From assembly GCA_017936185.1 (NCBI GenBank), contig JAGBGA010000059.1, forward strand, positions 1 to 7,033: DNA of 7,033 nucleotides, written 5' to 3'. The translations under genes were made by a program, and so were the position numbers. Positions 3,823 to 7,033 of this stretch are shown piece by piece. The notes below the pieces were generated by a model. It did no database searches, was not told the DNA's origin, and worked only from the letters and a program-made list of their open reading frames with translations. The first letter of the stretch is position 1, and each line of letters starts with the position of its first letter. Source of the DNA: Alphaproteobacteria bacterium (GTDB taxonomy: Bacteria; Pseudomonadota; Alphaproteobacteria; Rs-D84).

Positions 3823-5910
3823 TTATTCACACGCACCATATGATTTTGCAACAACACGATTTATAACACAGCTGTCACCCAAAATATTACATGCCGAACG
3901 CACTGTTACAACCGGGCCGGCCGATGTTTTATATGAAATTTCTGCATTTTTGCAATCATATAAATCTGTAAACAACGGGCATGTATTTTCCCATGACTTA
4001 CAATCGGTTACTGTATTTGTTGGCGCAACTGTTTCCGGCAATTTTAAATTCCACTTTACATAAAAGTCGCGCAATGTACCGATTGCATGTGATTTACCAA
4101 GTCCAACCTGGGCCAAACCATCACCAACGCGACAATTAATATTTCCGCGTTCAACAAACGCCGTAATTGCCGTCGCCAAACCGCCGGCACCGGCACCGAC
4201 CGCCGCGCCAACCCCAATGCTTTTTCCCATATTAGACTTTTCGCCCTTTAATATTTCAATTCCATCAAAAACATTAGCCAGCGGACTTATTTCGGCACGC
4301 GCCCTATCCACCGTCAAGCACCCTGTCCCCATCGCCGAACAATAAATACCAGTTCCGGCAATAATATCCTTATTCAGTGGTTTAAACGTACATTCATCTG
4401 CGACAATCGGTTCAACGCCCAATTTTCCATCACTGTATAAGCCCGCCAAATAATCAAGACAATCTTGCGCACCGGTAAAACCACGCCCAACACATTTTTT
4501 AAACACCGGATTGTCTTTCGCGGCATCATTGAAACAATCATCCATATTTGTATCTGTAAAGCCTGTACATGTCAAAGTTGCGTTAAATTCCGCAATGATA
4601 ACCGACGATGACGTGTCACATTCATTGATTGCCGACACATATTCGTTATATACCGAATACAAGTTTTGAACCGCGCGACATTGCGTCGTGGTTATTGCAC
4701 CACCGGTTGTTGACAATTTATTCGCATCATCCAAGTATTGATTCAAAGTACCAACACTGTTTGATCGGTTCAAGCTTTCACTTAACTTTTTCAAATGCCC
4801 TTCATTTGTACAATCGAAATCACGCGCACCATGACCAACCGCGGCCCCGACCCCAGCCCCCAGCAGCGTTCCACCACCAACACCAACGACGGCGGCGGTA
4901 CTGGTATCTTTCATCAAAGAAAACCCAAACAAATCTTTGTCACACGTAAATGTTTCACCTGTTGCGCGCCAAATTTCAGCCGGCCTGTCATCACCGACGG
5001 CACCAAACAGCCAACTGTTTGTAATATGTTTATCCTTGTTATATGCCGCAACGCGCACAAGACACGTTGCCGTTTTCGCATCCCAACGCGCATAGTGTCC
5101 ACGCGCACCATCAACCCCATCACCAGAATTTACATGTAAACCTTGGGGGTTGGCCTTGACAAGTGTATTTGTGCTTTGTCCATTATATGCGCCAACCAAA
5201 TTATTATATTCCGATGTGACATTGTCCGTCTTGCTTACCGCTGCGAACGATGGACCATATGTATTTCGATCCAACAAAAGGCATGTATTTTCCGCCTGGT
5301 TCGGGGTCAAGCCTGTCTTGCGAAGAACAAAGTTATAATATTCCGGCTGAACCTTGCGCGTGTTAAAGTCAATCCAAACATCATTTGAAGACAAATAAAC
5401 ATTTTCACAGTCAACACGCACATCCTTGATACACTTGTCCACTTGGGCACGACAAAGTCCCATGCCATTAACAATTGAATTGCGCACTTTTTCATCGAAC
5501 ATTTCATTCAAGCCGCCCTGTAACCCACCATTATTTATACAGCGCAACAAATCCCCCCTACACATATCGATGGTATAATCTGAATTTTTCACACCGCCAT
5601 CGGGGCATTCCGCACTGGGGACATCGGGGGTATCGGGAACGTCTGGGACATCCGGCACATCTGGCACATCTGGTGTATCTGGCACATCTGGTACGTTGGG
5701 CTTTTCAACCTTGGACGGCAAATCAACCGTCATATTTCCCATTGTGTTAATGGGCAACGTTGGCATTGTCGGCATACGCGCCGTCGTTGCAGAACGCCCA
5801 CCCGGCCGCGCTGCACCACGCGCCGTCGTTGCCGCATCGGCCGAACACATCATTGCGCAAACCGCCATCGACACAACAGACAAACCAAAAAGCTTTGATA
5901 ACCCCGACAT
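3823..5910 (-). CDS. Large secreted protein with internal duplication, unknown function
   Basis: The 695-residue product starts at ATG 5910 with AAGGAGAGG close upstream. Residues 1-26 are a signal peptide (hydrophobic core 8-22, A-D-A at 24-26 before the likely cut). Residues 27-65 are a small-residue and MPTMPTLP linker. Residues 73-98 are tandem V/T-P-D triplets. Residues 101-330 form a cysteine-bearing domain with CRGDLLRC (117-124), WIDFNTRKVQPEYYNFVLRK (179-198) and TPNQAENTC (202-210). After that comes a module present twice (about 328-431 and 548-652): a glycine-rich hydrophobic segment (338-362 and 564-586), an [FI]-x-C, a [VI]GTL motif and a T-x-C. Between and after the copies are more cysteine pairs. 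The glycine-rich segments could enter a membrane or pack as glycine zippers. It is probably an envelope or surface protein, perhaps a clade-specific family; I cannot name a function. It has its own promoter and terminator. Confidence 0.85.
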   Translation of the reverse strand: MSGLSKLFGLSVVSMAVCAMMCSADAATTARGAARPGGRSATTARMPTMPTLPINTMGNMTVDLPSKVEKPNVPDVPDTPDVPDVPDVPDVPDTPDVPSAECPDGGVKNSDYTIDMCRGDLLRCINNGGLQGGLNEMFDEKVRNSIVNGMGLCRAQVDKCIKDVRVDCENVYLSSNDVWIDFNTRKVQPEYYNFVLRKTGLTPNQAENTCLLLDRNTYGPSFAAVSKTDNVTSEYNNLVGAYNGQSTNTLVKANPQGLHVNSGDGVDGARGHYARWDAKTATCLVRVAAYNKDKHITNSWLFGAVGDDRPAEIWRATGETFTCDKDLFGFSLMKDTSTAAVVGVGGGTLLGAGVGAAVGHGARDFDCTNEGHLKKLSESLNRSNSVGTLNQYLDDANKLSTTGGAITTTQCRAVQNLYSVYNEYVSAINECDTSSSVIIAEFNATLTCTGFTDTNMDDCFNDAAKDNPVFKKCVGRGFTGAQDCLDYLAGLYSDGKLGVEPIVADECTFKPLNKDIIAGTGIYCSAMGTGCLTVDRARAEISPLANVFDGIEILKGEKSNMGKSIGVGAAVGAGAGGLATAITAFVERGNINCRVGDGLAQVGLGKSHAIGTLRDFYVKWNLKLPETVAPTNTVTDCKSWENTCPLFTDLYDCKNAEISYKTSAGPVVTVRSACNILGDSCVINRVVAKSYGACE
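5617..5697 (-). repeat. Nine tandem 9-bp units encoding V/T-P-D
   Basis: Nine in-frame units of nine bases inside the 695-residue gene encode alternating valine- or threonine-proline-aspartate triplets, giving a stiff acidic spacer between signal peptide and first folded domain. Synonymous changes (CCC, CCG, CCA; GTC, GTT, GTG, GTA) show that the array is not freshly expanded, though several units are identical at the right-hand end. Confidence 0.9.
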
Positions 5911-5937
5911 AAGACCTCTCCTTGTAATATCCCTTGG

Positions 5938-5946
5938 ATTATATCA
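5938..5946 (-). promoter_or_regulatory. Extended -10 promoter of the 695-residue protein gene
   Basis: TGATATAAT on the minus strand is a perfect extended -10 (TGn-TATAAT). No good -35 is found, only a T-run at about the right distance, which an extended -10 can tolerate. Transcription would start near 5931, with a leader of about 20 bases holding the ribosome binding site. Confidence 0.6.
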
Positions 5947-5959
5947 TAAAAACAGCACT

Positions 5960-5974
5960 AAAAAAAGTTTTTTT
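5960..5974. repeat. A7-G-T7 tract between divergent promoters
   Basis: Seven A, one G and seven T form an almost perfect palindrome between the two divergent promoters. Such tracts bend DNA and can serve as UP elements or bind nucleoid proteins; that role is inference. Confidence 0.4.
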
Positions 5975-5999
5975 CACCAAGCAGATTTTTATTTGCGTA

Positions 6000-6027
6000 T
6001 TGACAAACCATATTTATTGTCTATAAT
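6000..6027 (+). promoter_or_regulatory. Consensus sigma70 promoter of the divergent membrane gene
   Basis: TTGACA (6000-6005) and TATAAT (6022-6027) are both perfect and 16 bases apart. The -10 ends seven bases before the ATG at 6035, which puts transcription start at or next to the A of the start codon. This is the strongest promoter by sequence in the window. Confidence 0.75.
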
Positions 6028-6034
6028 ATTTAAT

Positions 6035-7033
6035 ATGAAGAAACTTTTTGACACTTTGCACACACACAAGTACGCCATTATATGGACGCTGTGCTATATT
6101 GTCGCAATGTGGGCAATTCTTTACTTTTTATTTAAATTCAACATGTTTAATGGTGCCCAGTGGCATCGCCTTTTTAATTCCCGGCTGTGCGGATTTCCGG
6201 GCTTTGTATTTGGCATATTAATATTATCTGCATTACCACTTTACGTTGCGACAACAACACTTGTTGTCCGCAAGAAAGCGCCACTTGTCACAATTCCCGT
6301 CCCAAAAATACCACTACTTAAAAAGCCATGCCCGGCGCCATCCACCGACACCACACCCGACACCGACCAGGACAAGAAAGAACCTTCACCAGAATTGTCC
6401 CCCGACATTCCACCTGAATTACACGCCGCATTTATTCGCGCACGCCAACTTGTTCGCGCGAACATAACCGCCAACGCACAATCAACAGCACACGAAAACA
6501 CCGATACCACAAACGATATTGCAAATCTATCCGCAACAACAACACACACACCGACCCAATCACCAATCACCGAAATCGACGTCGATACAAACGAACAAAT
6601 AAACGACGATTTTCCATTACCATCCGATTTCGACATTGCATTTGATGACCAAGCAAACATCCCCAACGACTTTGCGCCAATGTCTGCCCCTATATTCAAA
6701 GAAATCAGCTTTGACGACAACACCCCTGCCCCAGACGCACCGGCCCCATCGGCACCGGCCACACCCGACGTCCGCCCAGATATATCGACACTGACCCAAT
6801 ATCTTGACAAGAACAATCAAACATACCATGTCGAAAATGACATCGTTATCACAGACACCCACGCCATCGCCACACACAGCGACCCCGACTTTTGGGTTGT
6901 CGACACCGAAAACTGGTTCGCCGCAGGCAAAGTTCGCACATCACCAATTACCGACGCCATAAACATGGCCCATGAACACAAAAAGACGCCGGCAATATAC
7001 CTGGCGTCGGAAAACATTCTTGACATTGATTCC
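6035..7033 (+). CDS. Two-helix membrane protein with acidic linker, 3' end outside the window
   Basis: The frame is open from ATG 6035 to the right edge (333 codons, no stop). It begins MKKLFDTLHTHKY. Two hydrophobic helices follow, about 14-33 and 56-78, with a short loop between; the RKK at 79-81 and further lysines to 97 suggest both ends are cytoplasmic. Residues 100-260 are rich in P, T, D, N and A with few hydrophobics, most likely disordered and acidic, including an APAPSAPATP-like stretch near 235-245. From about 265 a folded domain seems to begin, with DFWVVDTENWFAAGKVRTSP (287-306) and TPAIYLASENILDID near the edge, a pattern of strands and helices that I cannot assign. No ribosome binding site precedes the ATG, fitting a leaderless transcript. 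Coding-strand C is far above G, opposite to the minus-strand genes. It may be specific to this lineage. Confidence 0.8.
   Translation, partial: MKKLFDTLHTHKYAIIWTLCYIVAMWAILYFLFKFNMFNGAQWHRLFNSRLCGFPGFVFGILILSALPLYVATTTLVVRKKAPLVTIPVPKIPLLKKPCPAPSTDTTPDTDQDKKEPSPELSPDIPPELHAAFIRARQLVRANITANAQSTAHENTDTTNDIANLSATTTHTPTQSPITEIDVDTNEQINDDFPLPSDFDIAFDDQANIPNDFAPMSAPIFKEISFDDNTPAPDAPAPSAPATPDVRPDISTLTQYLDKNNQTYHVENDIVITDTHAIATHSDPDFWVVDTENWFAAGKVRTSPITDAINMAHEHKKTPAIYLASENILDIDS

Noticed and set aside
4795..5139. 114-codon open frame on the plus strand
   Set aside because: It lies fully inside the 695-residue minus-strand gene, which has a signal peptide, promoter and terminator; no support on the plus strand.
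6241..6816. 191-codon open frame on the minus strand
   Set aside because: It is antisense to the long open plus-strand gene from 6035, has low-complexity composition (S, V, G, A) that mirrors the C-rich codons of that gene, and no promoter or convincing family similarity.

Overview
The window looks like chromosomal DNA of an AT-leaning alphaproteobacterium, probably one of the reduced-genome, host- or gut-associated uncultured lineages. Three conserved housekeeping proteins (pyrophosphatase, beta clamp, holo-ACP synthase) have proteobacterial character. They sit between secreted, cysteine-bearing proteins of a style I associate from memory with gut Alphaproteobacteria; that lineage call is inference and was not searched.

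Layout. On the minus strand, read from right to left, come a 695-residue secreted multidomain protein (5910 to 3823), acpS (3719 to 3342), a 256-residue secreted cysteine-rich protein (3241 to 2471), dnaN (2049 to 931), ppa (641 to 99), and the first ten codons of a further gene (32 to the edge) whose start resembles elongation factor P. On the plus strand one gene starts at 6035 and is still open at the right edge after 333 codons. It encodes a two-helix membrane protein with a long acidic, proline-rich linker and a C-terminal domain I cannot name. It diverges from the 695-residue gene across a 124-bp intergenic region.

Expression. Most minus-strand genes look like single transcription units: clear hairpin-plus-T-run terminators follow the 695-residue gene, acpS and the cysteine-rich gene, and a very long hairpin follows dnaN. 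Only ppa and the edge gene lack a visible terminator between them. Candidate sigma70-type promoters can be read for ppa, dnaN, acpS and both divergent genes. The plus-strand gene has a consensus TTGACA-N16-TATAAT promoter so close to its ATG that its mRNA should be leaderless.

Non-coding DNA. The 651-930 gap holds two diverged copies of a roughly 96-bp repeat able to fold into hairpins; one arm reaches into the dnaN stop codon. The 2050-2470 gap holds dnaN promoter signals, a cluster of three palindromes of a type scattered in alphaproteobacterial genomes, and a terminator. The genes do not form one pathway; they are replication, lipid-cofactor and phosphate housekeeping genes beside envelope proteins. 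I see no defence system, mobile-element transposase, CRISPR array, tRNA or rRNA. The best leads are the duplicated architecture of the 695-residue protein, the leaderless membrane gene, and the hairpin repeat downstream of dnaN.
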